Shown: positions 22,644 through 34,457, numbered from the stretch's first letter. The stretch: 64,000 bases of DNA from Dactylorhiza incarnata (GCA_033032865.1 JAWHQI010000009.1:10496001-10560000), one strand, 5' to 3'. The notes: a model not told the origin generated them from the letters alone. Numbers and translations are program-made.

Positions 22644-24137
22644 TGATGCGCTATTTCTGCACTGCTAATTAGCAGGCACAAAATGCGATACGACGGCAGT
22701 GCACCGGTCGCTCAAGTAATAAAATAGGGAGGGACTCCCCGAATATCGTTCTCAAAGGACCGCAAGTTGGGTAGTACGACTTGCTATAAACAGGAAATCA
22801 GTTAAAAGGATTTATAAGTAACAACAGGGGGGTTTGATTTGGTTTCCTACGCTATTGCAGAATGAAGAAAGATGCGGGTCAAAACTCCGCTTCGCACGGC
22901 GAGATGGATGCAATGGCCGCGATGCCGTGCTTCGGTAGGCGCATGGACGGGAAATCACTATGACGGTTGAGGGTCGCAAACACCTCTTCTCAAAACATCA
23001 CCACTAGCAATTGCTAGTGGCTTCACCCACAACGTAACTCAGAAAATCACTAGGAACAAAAGGGCTATTCATGCCACCACAACAACAGTGCATATGAACG
23101 AAAGCAAAAATCATTAAGATTTACTTAACAAGTATTCATACAACACAAAAACGAAGTAAAAGCATTCAAGGTTAGAGAGGACCACAAAGAAGAAGTCACG
23201 TCTTGGGTTCACGGCCGGAATGAGAGGTTGTCGGTCTCTCTCCGGACTCGGCCCTCAGATGGTGAGCTTGGCTCGAAGGAGGCTGTCACCGCTCCTACGA
23301 TCTTCAGCGCTTCCTTGGTCTCCTTGGCGAGGAATGCTTGAGCTAACGGTGGATGAAGCTTCCTAGTGCTCCCAGATGGAAGGATGGAGGTGGAAATCAC
23401 TGGAAATGGCCTTGATGGTGGAGGAGATGAAGGGGAAGCCATCAGCCCTCAAGAGCAGCGGGAAGGAAGAGATTTCCCTCTCTCTGAATCACTCCCGGTC
23501 GTCCTATTTCGCTCTCCGTTGACTGCCTCGATTCCTGCTTTTTATAGGAAACAGGCTGAAAATTGGTCACGCACGGTCGAACGCACGATCGTGCGCAGAC
23601 CGTGCGATATTAACGAATAAAATATGGCTTGGAGAAGACGGTGCGCCGCCCGTGCGATATATTCACGCACGACCAACGCCGCCCGTGCGTTCAAACGCAC
23701 GGGTAAAATCCGACGCTCTGAAATCACAAAGATACAGGTCGACCGTGCGTTTTACTCACGCACGGGCGAATTCGCTCGTGCGTTAAAACGCACGAGTAAA
23801 CTACGACGCTCCATTTTCTTCCCAAACACAAACGCACGAGCGCACAGACCGTGCGTCAAGGAAACACACGACCGTGCGATATGCACAAAAATTACTTTTG
23901 GGGGAAAACGGGACGATCAGGTCACCTGCAAACAAGATATACCAGCTGGGAATACACGTCCAGCAAAGAAATACATAAAAGAAGGGAAAGGGAGCACAAT
24001 GTGCTTACCCCCAACAACAAGGAATGCAATTGCACACCGAAATGGGCTTAATAGTGCACCTAGCATTGAATAGTACATATAAATGAAAACGTGCCTAAAA
24101 TGTGGTGCAAACACTAGAATATCAGCCCAAATGAGTC

Positions 24138-24178
<41 letters not shown>

Positions 24179-24187
24179 GACTCATCA
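22644..24187 (-). repeat. E2 5' LTR
   Basis: The 1544-bp LTR starts TGATGCGC and ends CTCATCA on the plus strand. On the minus strand, U3 carries TA repeats (about 24139-24176) and a dense cluster of CACG/CGTGC inverted motifs (about 23565-23880), including the perfect 14-bp palindrome CGCACGATCGTGCG (23582-23595). A TATA box (TATAAAAA, minus, 23539-23546) lies right after the cluster in transcript direction. Reading frames inside it are incidental. Confidence 0.92.
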
Positions 24188-24192
24188 GTCAC

Positions 24193-24873
24193 CTCCCAGG
24201 TAATCCGCAACTTCGTATGGGGGAGATCATCTACCGACATGGGCTTACACAAGACATAGTCACAGATATTGGTCCGCAGTTTGTCAGCGAGGAATTCATC
24301 AGCTTTTGCAGCCAGCTGGGGATAGACCTCAGGTTCGCATCCATCCATCACCCCAGGAGCAACGGGCAGGTGGAGGCAGCAAAAAAGATCATTGTAAACC
24401 TACTCAAGAAGAAGGTGGAGAACTTGAAGGGGAATTGGGTGGAGCAACTCCCCTCGGTCCTATGGGCTTTAAGGACTACCCCCAACACCGCCACTGGTGA
24501 GACCCCCTTCAATCTCTCTCAGGGTTGCGAGGCCATCATTCCCATGGAATGTGAAGTCAAAACGCCGCAGATAAGGGCCGCCTCAGATGGTGATGAAGAA
24601 TGGAGAGCGGGAAACGAGGAGGAGCTACGACTCTCCTTAGATCTGATCAAGGAGGTCCGAGATCTTGCCGCCATTCGTCAAGAGGAGGTCAAGCGGAGGA
24701 TGGCCAAATACTTTGCCAAACACATCTGGATCAAGCAATTCAAAAAGGGGGACCACGTGTTGAAAAAGGTCGACGCTGCCAGAAGGTCAGCCGCGGTAGG
24801 AAAGCTCAATCCCAATTGGGAGGGGCCCTATGTAATGGAAGAAGCCTTAAAGTCAGGGGGATATCACCTCTAG
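24193..24873 (+). pseudogene. A integrase, C-terminal part
   Basis: The integrase cut by E2 continues here. From 24193 the phase is that of 16919 for about 12 codons; it then shifts frame near 24220. Past the shift comes QDIVTDIGPQFVSEEF, with the second catalytic Asp, IHHPRSNGQVEAAKKIIVNLLKK, with the Glu, then WALRTTPNTATGETPFNL and a C-terminal region with FKKGDHVLKKVD and GKLNPNWEGPYVM. It ends with TAG at 24871-24873. The GETPFNL-NWEGPY order is usual for Tat integrases. Confidence 0.85.
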
Positions 24874-25028
24874 AATGTGGAGGGCGAGTCTGTTAGTCAT
24901 ACGTGGAGTGGTGAAGACTTGAAATGCTTCTATCCTTAAGTCCATATAATGAGAATACCTACGCCTTGTATTTTATCTTTCTTACACATACATGGGTAAA
25001 TAACTTGCAAGCTGATGATAGAAAATTT

Positions 25029-25800
25029 TCAAAGGTTGGCCCCGAGCAGACCCGCTGACCAGGCTCCCATCTAGCTGGTAGGGCCGTAGGCTCACTCGGT
25101 GGCAGGTTCCAATGGTTCAAAGGTTGGCCCCGAGCAGACCCGCTGTCCAGGCTCCCATCTAGCTGGCAGGGCCGTAGGCTCACTCGGTGGCAGGTTCTAA
25201 AGGTTTGAAGGTTGGCAAAAGAAGACCTGCTGACCAAGCTCCCATCTAGCTGGCAGGGCCGTAGGCTCACTCGGTGGCAGGTTCCAAAGGTTTGAAGGTT
25301 GGCCCCAACAGACCCGCTGACCAGGCTCCCATCTAGCTGGAAGGGCCGTAGGCTCACTCGGTGGCAGGTTCCAAAGGTACAAAGGTTGGCCCCGAGTAGA
25401 CCCGCTGATCAGGCTCCCATCCAGCTGGAAGGGTCGTAGGCTCACTCGGTGGCAGGTTCCAAAGGTTCGAAGGTTGGCCCCGAGCAGACCCGCTAACCAG
25501 GCTCCCATCTAGCTCGCAGGGCCGTAGGCTCACTCGGTGGCAGGTTCCAAAGGTTCAAAGGTTGGCCCCGAGCATACCCGCTGACCAGGCTCCCATCTAG
25601 CTGGCAGGGTCGTAGGCTCGCTCGGTTGCAGGTTCCAAAGGTTTGAAGGTTGGCCCCGAGCAGACCCGCTGACTAGGCTCCCATTTAGTTGGCAGGGTCG
25701 TAGGCTCACTCGGTGGCAGGTTCCAAAGGTTCACAGGTTGGCCCCGAGCAGACCCGCCGACCAGGCTCTCACTTGGTCGGCAGGGCTGAAGGCTCACTTA
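25029..25800 (+). repeat. 87-88-bp tandem array, about 9 units, in A 3' region
   Basis: The unit begins aggttggccccgagcagacc and contains caggctcccatctagctgg and ctcactcggtggcaggttcc. Unit starts can be read at 25033, 25121, 25209, 25296, 25383, 25471, 25559, 25647 and 25735. It lies about 150 bp after the integrase stop. Reading frames across it on the minus strand are repeat by-products. Tandem arrays in the 3' region of Tat/Ogre elements are known and can seed satellites. Confidence 0.9.
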
Positions 25801-26369
25801 ATGATGACCCAGGAGGAAGGCAGAGTAGGAGGGGGACCCAAGATAAAGAATTGATACAGGGTGAGCCCCAGCATAAAGTCGGCGAGTGGGGCCCATCATG
25901 ATGGGTTCTCACCGACGAATGATGTCACTCCAAAAAGACACTCACCCAGCGAGTGCGCAGTGTGACGATATCAAGACCCGGGGGTCGCAAGAATTTAATA
26001 GGATAGGATGGGTTCTCGGCGTAGTTTCGTTCCCGACTGGAAATCAACAAAATCGCCTAAGTATTGAGAAGGCTAGGGCGAGTGCGAGAGAGTTGCCACC
26101 GCTTGATGCACCTGTGTGGAGAAGCGGTCTCGTTCATGACCTAGACTAAAGTCCCGCGATGAGCAAACAGGCTATAGGCAAATACAGGCGCAAGGGTGCG
26201 AAAACGTATAAAATTATGTGCGCGAGCCATTGGCCTAGTAATAGCGAGATGCACGCAATGTATATATATACACGACAGCGCAAGAAGCAAAATATTTCTT
26301 TCATTTCAGTAAAAAAGGATTACATAGTAGATCTCGCCTTACATCAAAAAAGAGGGAAAAGAGAAATCT
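25801..26369. other. A 3' region between tandem array and antisense gene
   Basis: About 570 bp of GC-mixed sequence without a recognisable gene. Reading frames in it match nothing I know. In antisense direction it would be the 3' flank of the gene that ends at 26370. Confidence 0.4.
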
Positions 26370-26659
26370 TCAAGGGTCGTCAGCCTCATCGTCGGAGTAT
26401 CCACTGCTCGCATCTGGAGAGGGGAGGCCTCCATGTTCCCGCCCATCGCCAGCTTCATCCACGGGGTCAACCTGGGCGAAGAGTTTTGGAAGCACGTGGT
26501 GGGCGAGAATCCTCTCACCTTCTTCCTTCAAAAGGCCGGCCCTCCGCAGCACATCCAATGCATGCTCCACCGCTCCCTGGTCCGTCCTCTGCATCAGTCC
26601 TTCAAACTCGGCGTTGCAGTAAAGGTGCCGAGTTTCCCTCTCCACGGGCGGTGGCCGAG
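26370..26659 (-). pseudogene. Antisense gene B of A: C-terminal exon end, cut off by E3
   Basis: On the minus strand this frame is open for about 96 codons to a stop at 26370-26372, with ALDVLRRAGLL, ILAHHVLPKLF and an acidic Ser/Asp tail. It is the end of the protein whose main part is at 45539-47190. E3 separates them: joining 45538 to 26654 across E3, counting the TSD ccgag once, keeps the minus-strand frame. The ATG that appears at 26661-26663 is supplied by the E3 LTR and is accidental. Function unknown. Confidence 0.7.
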
Positions 26660-28382
26660 TCATAATACATTATTTATAGTTATTTTTATATAATATTTTA
26701 GAGGTAATTAATTAGTTTATATATAATTTTAGTTCAATATATATCTAATTTACTTTGTTTTGTGTTTTCAAGTAATTTGGGGCTGCTAGTAACGAATTTA
26801 AGCCCACAGCTATGTTCAGGAAAAATTATTGAGCAAATTTGCATATTTCTTCATTACACGCCCCCTATCACGGGCGTGACTCCAAGTCACGGCCATGTTC
26901 AGCTCTACACGGCCATGTTCACTTGTACACGGCCGTGTTTAGTCAAACACGGCCATGTTCAGCTGTACACGGGCATGTTTAGTCATACACGGCCATTTTC
27001 AAGCTTACACGACCCCCTGTCATGGGTGTGACTAGTGTCACGGCCATGTTCAGCCTCCAGCTTCCAGAAACAACTGCCACGTAGATTTATTATTACACGC
27101 CCCCTGTAACGGGCGTGACCTTCAGGCCACAGGCGTGACCTTCATGCCACGGGCATGACTCACCCGACAAGCATTCAATACAAGTGGTTTCCGCCGCAGT
27201 ATGTTTCCAGCTTACACGACCCCTATCACGGGCGTGACCTTCAGTCCACGGGCGTGACCCAGGGCGTGACTTATCCCGCAACTACCAGAATTACTCCTGT
27301 TCCCACCGTTTTCAGCCGTTCTCGGTCTCAGTCAAGACACGCCCATGGTCACGGGCGTAACCAGGGGGCCTGTACTACAAATTGATGAAATTTGGCGGGT
27401 TTGCTCCCAACGTTCCCGGGCTCTCAAGACACCGGATCCGTACAATACACGCCCTAGGTCACGGGCGTGACCTAGGGGGGTGACTTCCAGAACTATTGCC
27501 TATAAATTCCTGCTGCTGCCTTGAAGCTAGGTATCCGATCCATGCTTAGATTGGTTCATTTTTAGAGTGGTTTTGCTGCATTTTCTTATTGTATTTCATT
27601 TATGCAATTTTACTTTATATTTTGAAAATTTCAATTCATAGCGTAGATTTACTTTTCTCACAATTGTAATTCTCCCTTCATAGTTTTAAAATGTTCTTTT
27701 TCTTTAATCATGGGTAGCTAATTTTATTACATTTGATCGGATGAATTCTTAAGTAGTGTTATTTTCTAATCTCTTTTTCATAGTTTGGTTTTGGAAAACT
27801 AGGATTTATCTTTGAATTTAATTGCTTCGAATTCATATGTTGCGAATATGTTTCTCGATCTAAGATCTGTATGCTAGTGATTGAGAGATCCATGCGAACG
27901 AGGAGATCACTCAAAGATAAAAAGAGTTTCATGCACTCCTCGAGAGAGGGTGATACAAATCTTCTAGATTGGAGTCAAATCCAATAGTGGGGCTCACCAC
28001 ATAAAGCAAGCTTAGGGGTTTCGACTGGCCGAGGGGTCTTAATCGATCAACCTAAGGTTAGGTAGTAGTTCTCTCGAGAGAGGCTCTACCATATTTTGGG
28101 AACCTCCACGGTCAAGTTTGTCCAAACTTATGAAGTTTACAAAATATTTTACTTAAGAAGGATTCTCGATCAAATGTTTCCTCTCTTTTATCATTTCTTA
28201 AAACCTTTATTTTATTACTGATAAAATAATATTAATTTGCGTGAGTAGATGTAATCAACCGAACCGTGGAATACGAAACTTGATATTTATTTTTAAATAT
28301 CCTATATTATGAATGATATGTGCTCTTGCCTATAGTTCGTAGAATTAGAGAAAATTATTTATATCGTAAATTTTAGTTATCA
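26660..28382 (+). repeat. E3 LTR 1
   Basis: The 1723-bp LTR starts TCATAATACATT (TG in the other copies) and ends TTAGTTATCA. U3 holds many cacgggcgtgac / cacggccatgtt motifs (about 26860-27480), including CACGCCCTAGGTCACG at 27448-27463 followed by its near-complete inverted copy. A TATA box (TATAAATT) is at 27501-27508, right after this cluster. Primer site TGGCGCTGTTGTCGGGGA follows at 28389-28406. Confidence 0.92.
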
Positions 28383-28545
28383 AGTTTTTGGCGCTGTTGT
28401 CGGGGAACATATTTTTGTTGATATTTTGAAAGCGTGAATTTTATTACTTTTATCAATCTCTTTCTCCGCCCCCATTTCTCTTTTTGCTTTATTTTTAAAT
28501 TTCATTCTATTAAGTGACGGTTGTAAATTTTTCTTTCTTCACAAA

Positions 28546-29396
28546 ATGATGTTATCGCAATTGGCCGCAAAAGTTGTCGAGCTTCAAAATAAAGTCAATC
28601 TTTTGGAAGCCGCACGAATGCGCCACATTATTTGTCATTTTTGTGGGGGTCATCATTCTAGTGAAGAATGTTATTTTTCATTTCAAAATTTTTCTAATGA
28701 AAATCCATATAATTTTTATAATGAAAATTATAATTTTTATAATGAAAATAATTATTCTTTAAGTAATGATTTGAGTGAATTTACTTCTTGCTCTGATGTT
28801 GATTATTCATGGTGGCAAGGTCACCCGGATTGTTTTCAGTGCGAAGAAGGAAATTCCTTCAATCATGATTTGCATTCCCCGCCTTTTCCACAAATTTGTT
28901 CTTCTTCTGATCTTGAAATTTTTCCAACTTTTTCTCCAAATTTAAATAATTATTCTCAAGATCAATAAGAACAATTGTACCAAGAATTTCACAAAGTCAT
29001 GGAGACACGGGGCGAATTAGAAAATCAAATTTTCCTTCTTCTTCTTCGCCAGCCCTTTCTTTTATTTCTCATGAAATTATAATTCATGAAGAAATTGTGT
29101 CTCATGAATGTTCTCCACTTGGTGTTGATTTTTCTGATAACACTTTTATTTTTGAAAATAAACAACCGGCGCTTAATCATGTATTTTCACATGAAACTCC
29201 TCGTTGTGAAAATTTTCCTGACTCGCTAATTTTTGATTCTTTTGATAATAATGATTTTCATGTCCAGGATGAGCCGTTGCAACCAAACATCTTTACCGAT
29301 CCATTTGCCACTCATCATCAGCAATCCAAATTACCTAAGATATGTATAGGTAATTTGGATTCACAAATTCGAGCTAACAGACAACAAAAGAGTTAA
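28546..29396 (+). pseudogene. E3 gag C-terminal-like ORF, copy 1
   Basis: The frame starts at ATG 28546, about 140 bp after the primer site. It has a short heptad-like start (QLAAKVVELQNKVNLLE), then a zinc-knuckle-like CHFCGGHHSSEEC (CX2CX3HX4C), Asn/Tyr-rich low-complexity sequence and a YSWWQGHPDCFQ stretch reminiscent of the GWRNHPNFSW motif of Athila gag. It stops at 28966-28968 (TAA; copy 2 has a Glu codon there) and shifts frame near 29030. The remaining part is 29097-29396. The capsid part of gag is absent. Judging by both copies, the ancestral protein had about 280 residues. Nucleic-acid binding is plausible from the knuckle; the rest is unknown. Confidence 0.65.
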
Positions 29397-31073
29397 GAGT
29401 ATAGCGGAGGAGTCGCTAGGCAATGGATTTCGGCATGCTCACCGGATCGTGAATTAAGGGAGTTGCCTGTGTACCTTTATTTTTATTTTCCTTTTTCCTA
29501 ACAATAAACGTCTAGCTTAAAGATGGGAAAAAGAAAGCGCTCTTGGGAGGCACCCCTTGCTTATCTTTATTTTTCTTGCAATTTACTTTTTCAGCATTTT
29601 ATTTACTTTTCCCTCCTACTTGGCTTATAAACATTGGGGACAATGTTTATTTTTAAGTATGGGGGTGTATTCTCTTATTTTTTGTTTTTATTAAAAATCC
29701 AAAAAAAATTAGAAAATCTTTTACAAAATTATAAAAAAAAAAGTTTTTCTTTGCTTATTTTCAATTTTGTTATGAAAAATTACAAAATTCAAAAAATGAT
29801 TTCTTTTAAATTTTTATGTCTTTGTGTCTTATTTACCTTGTATGCAAATTAAAATACTAAAAAAATTAAAAAATTAAAAATTATTTCTTGCGAAAGGGCC
29901 GTGTTGGGCTTTCATCCCACAAAACCGCCTAGAACCTTATAAGCTCGTCAATGGGTAGCCCTTGGGAAGTCCAAGAATTAAAAAAAATATATGTTTTATT
30001 TTAATAAAAAAATCAAAAAAAATTCTAATAAAATAAATTTTGTAATATTAAATTTCTCCAAACTTCATTTATTCAAAATTATTTTTAATTATGAGTTGAC
30101 TTTATAGGCTTTTTAAAGAGTTTTCTTTTTATGTATTTTTAATCTTATATTTCTCTTCAAAATATGTTAGATTTAATTTTGAGATGAATTTGATTTAATT
30201 AGTTTTTCATTATCTTGATTTGTTTAGAATATTTCTTAGTTTTATTTTCTCTTCTTAAAATATCATAATTCAATTTTGTAGAAATTGTGTTAAATATCTC
30301 TAGATTTATCTTATATTAACTTTAACTCGTGGTTTCTTAAAGATTGCTCAAATTGTTTTCTATGCTCTTAAAATATATCTTTGGAATTTTTTGTAGCCTT
30401 TAAACCCTAGCCCTTCCCCTACCTTTCTTTTTAACCCTTTATTTGGCAAAGAAAATTGAAAAGATCATATGTCATGGAATGAGAAGTTAAAATTCATCAT
30501 TCCTAAACAAATGCATCCAAATTATTAAAAGATTATATGGCATGGAGATGAGAGGATAAAATTCATCACTCCTAAACATATATATTTCGGATATAAAAAG
30601 AAGAAGAAATTAAAAAAAATAGAAATGAGAGGATAAAATTCATCATTTCCTAAATACAAAGTAACTTCTTCAATGCCAATTTTACCCCAATTAGCCAAGT
30701 TCATTTGCTTTTATCCAAGATATTTTTGAGAGAGCATAGTTAATAGTTTGTAGTTTTCTAAAAGTTTTCCATGATTTTAAAGTTACTATAATTTTAATCT
30801 TAGATTATTTTACTTAATTCAATGCAATTTTGTTTATGAAGATTTAGTTAGAGAATTTCGAAACTAATATTTATTCTTTTCATTTCAATTTATGAATTAT
30901 AAATTATTTCTAATAAATCTGAATGTTAATTTCTTAACTTATTTTGATATGAGTCTTATAAAATTTGGAATACAAAATTAGAAGTAAATCTTTTTGAAAT
31001 GTCCTATAAATTCTTTTCAGGCTTATGAATTAGTTTTGCTCTGGAATATCAAAAGCTCAAGTATGGGGGTATT
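29397..31073 (+). other. E3 internal region 1, noncoding part
   Basis: The stretch holds a block with aaacgtctagcttaaagatg and agcgctcttgggaggcaccc (29505-29560), then an inverted repeat AACATTG-ggga-CAATGTT (29630-29647) followed by TTAAGTATGGGGGTG (about 29652-29666). After about 1.4 kb of AT-rich sequence comes the terminal polypurine tract AAGTATGGGGGTATT just before the LTR at 31074. No gene is supported; the frame at 29634-29852 is low-complexity. Confidence 0.6.
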
Positions 31074-32901
31074 TGATAATACATTATTTATAGTTATTTT
31101 TATATTATATTTTAGTAGTAATTAATTAGTTTTTATATAATTTTAGTTCAATATATATCTAATTTACTTTGTTTTGTGTTTTCAGGTAATCTGGGGCTGC
31201 TATTAGCAAATTCAAGCCCACAACTGTGTTCAGGAAACATTATTGAACAAATCTGCAAATTTCTTCATTGCATGCCCCCTGTCACGGGCGTGACTCTAAT
31301 TCACGGCCATGTTCAGCTCTACACGACCATGTTTACTTATACACGGCCATGTTTAGTCATACACGGCCATGTTCAGCTCTACACGACCATGTTTACTTAT
31401 ACACGGCCATGTTTAGTCATACACGGCCATGTTCAGCTATACACGGGCATATTTAGTCATACACGACCATGTTCAAGCTTACACGCCCCCCTGTCACGGG
31501 CATGACCAGTGCCACGACCATGTTCAGCCTCCAGCTTCCGGAAAAGACTGCCACGTAAATTTATTATTGCACGCCCCCCTGTCACGGGTGTGACCTTCAG
31601 GCCACGGGCATGACCTTTAGGCCACGGGCGTGACCGTCAGGCCATGGGCGTGACCTTCAGGCCACGGGCATGACTCACCCGACAAGCATTCAGTACAAGA
31701 GGTTTCCGTCGCAGTACGTTTCCGGCTTACACGCCCCCTATCACGGGTATGACCTTCAGTCCACGGGCGTGACCCAGGGCATGACTTCTCCCGCAACTGC
31801 CAGAATTACTCCTGTTCCTGCCATTTTTAGTCGTTCTAGGTCTCGGTCAAGACACACCCATGGTCACGGGGGTGACCATGGGGCGTGTACTACAAATTGA
31901 TGAAATTTGGCAGTTTTGCTCCCAATGTTCCCTGGCTCTCAAGACACCAGTTCCGTACATTACACGCCCTAGGTCACGGGCGTGACCTAGGGGTGTGACT
32001 TCCAGAACTTTTGCCTATAAATTCCTGCTGCTGCTTTGAAGCTGGGTATCCGATCCATGCCTAGATTGGTTCATAATTAGAGTTGATTTGCTGCATTTTC
32101 TTATTGTATTTCATTTATGCAATTTTAGTTTATGTTTTGCAAATTTCAATTCATAGCGTATAGTTAGTTTTCTAGCAATTGTAGTTCTCCTTTCATAGTT
32201 ATAAAATGTTCTTTTTCTTTAATCATGAGTAGCTAATTTTATTACATTTGATCGAATGAATTCTTAAGTAGTGTTATTTTGTAATCTCTTTTTCATAGTT
32301 TGGTTTTGGAAAACTAGGATTTATCTTTGAATTTAATTGCTTCGAATTCATATGTTGCGAATATGTTTCTCGATCTAACATCCGTATGCTAGTGATCGAG
32401 AGATTCATGCGAATGAGGAGATCACTCAAAGATAAAAAGAGTTTCATGCACTCCTCGAGAGAGGGTGAAACAAATCTTCCGGATTGGAGTCAAATCCAAT
32501 AGTGGGGCTCACCACATAAAGCAAGCTAAGGGGTTTCGACTGGCCGAGGGGTCTTAATCGATCAACCTAAGGTTAGGTAGTAGTTCTCTCGAGAGAGGCT
32601 CTACCATATTTTGGGAACCTCCACGATCAAGTTTGTCCAAATAAACTTATGAAGTTTACGAAATATTTTACTTAAGAAGGATTCTCGATCAAATGTTTCC
32701 TCTCTTTTATCATTTCTTAAAACCTTTATTTTATTACTGATAAAATAATATTAATTTGCGTGAGTAGAAGTAATCAACATACCCGTGGAATATGACACTT
32801 GATATTAATTTTTAAATATCCTATACTATGAACGATAGGTGCTCTTGCCTATAGTTCGTAGAATTAGAGAAAATTATTTATATCGTAAATTTTAGTTATC
32901 A
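31074..32901 (+). repeat. E3 LTR 2 (central)
   Basis: The 1828-bp LTR starts TGATAATACATT and ends TTAGTTATCA. It is about 100 bp longer than the outer copies, mainly from a tandem duplication of a 60-bp segment of cacggccatgtt motifs (about 31303-31422). TATAAATT is at 32016-32023. The inverted repeat around CCCTAGGTCACG is at about 31966. A primer site (TGGCGCTGTTGCCGGCGA) follows at 32908-32925. Confidence 0.92.
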
Positions 32902-33064
32902 AGTTTTTGGCGCTGTTGCCGGCGAACATATTTTTGTTGATATTTTGAAAGCGTGAATTTTATTACTTTTATCAATCTCTTTCTCCGCCCCCAGTTCTCT
33001 TTTTGCTTTATTTTTAAATTTCATTCTATTAAGTGACAGTTGTAAATTTTTCTTTCTTCACAAA

Positions 33065-33727
33065 ATGATGTTATCGCAAGTGGCCGCAAAAGTTGCCGAG
33101 CTTCAAAATAAAGTCAATCTTTTGGAAGTCGCATGAATGCGCCACATTATCTGTCATTTTTGTGGGGGTCATCATTCTAGTGAAGAATGTTATTTTTCAT
33201 TTCAAAATTTTTCTAATGAAAATCAATATAATTTTTATAATGAAAATAATAATTTTTATAATTAAAATAATTTTTCTTTAAATAATGATTTGAGTGAATT
33301 TCCTTCTTGCTCTGATGTTGATTATTCAAGGTGGCAAGGTCACCCAGATAGTTTTCAGTGCGAAGAAGGAAATTCCTTCAATCATGATTTGCATTCCTCG
33401 CCTTTTCCACAAATTTGTTCTTCTTTTGATCTTGAAATTTTTACAACTTTTTCTCCATATTTAAATAATTATTCTCAAGATCAAGAAGAACAATTGTACC
33501 AAGAATTTCACAAAGTCATGGAGACACAGGGCAAATTAGAAAACAAAAATTTTCCTTCTTCTTCTTCTTCGCCCGCCCTTTCTTCTATTTCTCATGAAAT
33601 TATAATTCATGAAGAAATTATGTCTCATGAATGTTCTCCACTTGGTGTTGATTTTTCTGATAACAACCGGCGCTTAATCATGTATTTTCACAAGAAACTC
33701 CTTGTGAAAATTTTCCTGACTCGCTAA
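33065..33727 (+). pseudogene. E3 gag C-terminal-like ORF, copy 2
   Basis: This copy is homologous to 28546-29396, starting at ATG 33065 with the same heptad start and CHFCGGHHSSEEC knuckle. It has in-frame stops near 33134 and 33262 and then runs open to 33725-33727. Its Glu codons where copy 1 stops at 28966 show that both copies are independently damaged versions of one frame. A short deletion near 33665 puts the end out of phase; matching sequence continues to about 33893. Confidence 0.6.
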
Positions 33728-34457
33728 TTTTTGATTCTTTTGATAATAATGATTTTCATGTCCAGGATGAGCCATTGCAACCAAACATCTTTACCGATCG
33801 ATTTGTCGCTCATCTTTAGCAATCCAAATTACCTAAGATATGTATAGGTAATTTGGATTCACAATTTCGAGCTAATAGACAACAAAAGAGTCAAGAGTAT
33901 AGCGGAGGAGTCGCCATGCAATGGATTTCGGCATGCTCACTTGATCATGAATTAAGGGAGTTGTCTGTGTACCTTTATTTTTATTTTCCTTTTTCCTAAC
34001 AATAAACGTCTAGCTTAAAGACGGGAAAAAGAAAGCGCTCTTGGGAGGCACCCCTTGCTTATCTTTATTTTTCTTGCAATTTACTTTTTTAGCATTTTAT
34101 TTACTTTTCCCTCCTACTTGGCTTATAAACATTGGGGACAATGTTTATTTTTTAAGTATGGGGGTGTATTCTCTTATTTTTTGTTTTTATTAAAAATCCA
34201 AAAAAAAAATAGAAAATCATTTTCAAAATTATAAAAAAAATGTTTTTCTTTGCTTATTTTCGATTTTGTTATGAAAAATTACAAAATTCAAATAATATTT
34301 TCTTGTAAATTTTTATGTCTTTATGTCTTATTTGCCTTGTATGCAAATTAAAATACCATAAAAATTAAAAAATTAAAAATTATTTCTTGCGAAAGGGCTG
34401 TGTTGGGCTTTCATCCCACAAAACCGCCTGGAACCTTGCAAGCCTGCCAATGGGTAG
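33728..34457 (+). other. E3 internal region 2, left of E4
   Basis: Noncoding sequence homologous to 29235-29955, with the same agcgctcttgggaggcaccc block (about 34034) and the AACATTG-CAATGTT inverted repeat plus TTAAGTATGGGGGTG (about 34128-34165). It ends with ggtag (34453-34457), the left TSD of E4. Confidence 0.65.

Larger units (their letters stand above)
16920..24187 (-). mobile_element. E2: non-autonomous gag-protease LTR element (TR-GAG-like)
   Basis: The 7.3-kb minus-strand element has LTRs 16920-18448 and 22644-24187 and a perfect 5-bp TSD, gtcac, at 16915-16919 and 24188-24192. The right LTR begins TGATG and ends CATCA on the plus strand; the left copy begins TAATG, a G-to-A change in the terminal TG. 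Between the LTRs are a primer site (22620-22637), one intact gag-protease frame (20178-22544), about 1.7 kb of noncoding sequence and a polypurine tract just right of 18448. There is no RT, RNase H or integrase. Such elements have been described in plants as terminal-repeat retrotransposons with a GAG domain. Its LTR is homologous to that of E7, suggesting E7-type elements as helper. Confidence 0.92.

Noticed and set aside
25197..25797. Minus-strand proteins with repeated SLRPCQLDGSL-type segments
   Set aside because: They are translations of the 87-bp tandem array.
27093..27281. Small frames in E3 LTRs (also 31176-31505, 44129-44365)
   Set aside because: They come from repeated cacgggcgtgac motifs and differ between LTR copies.
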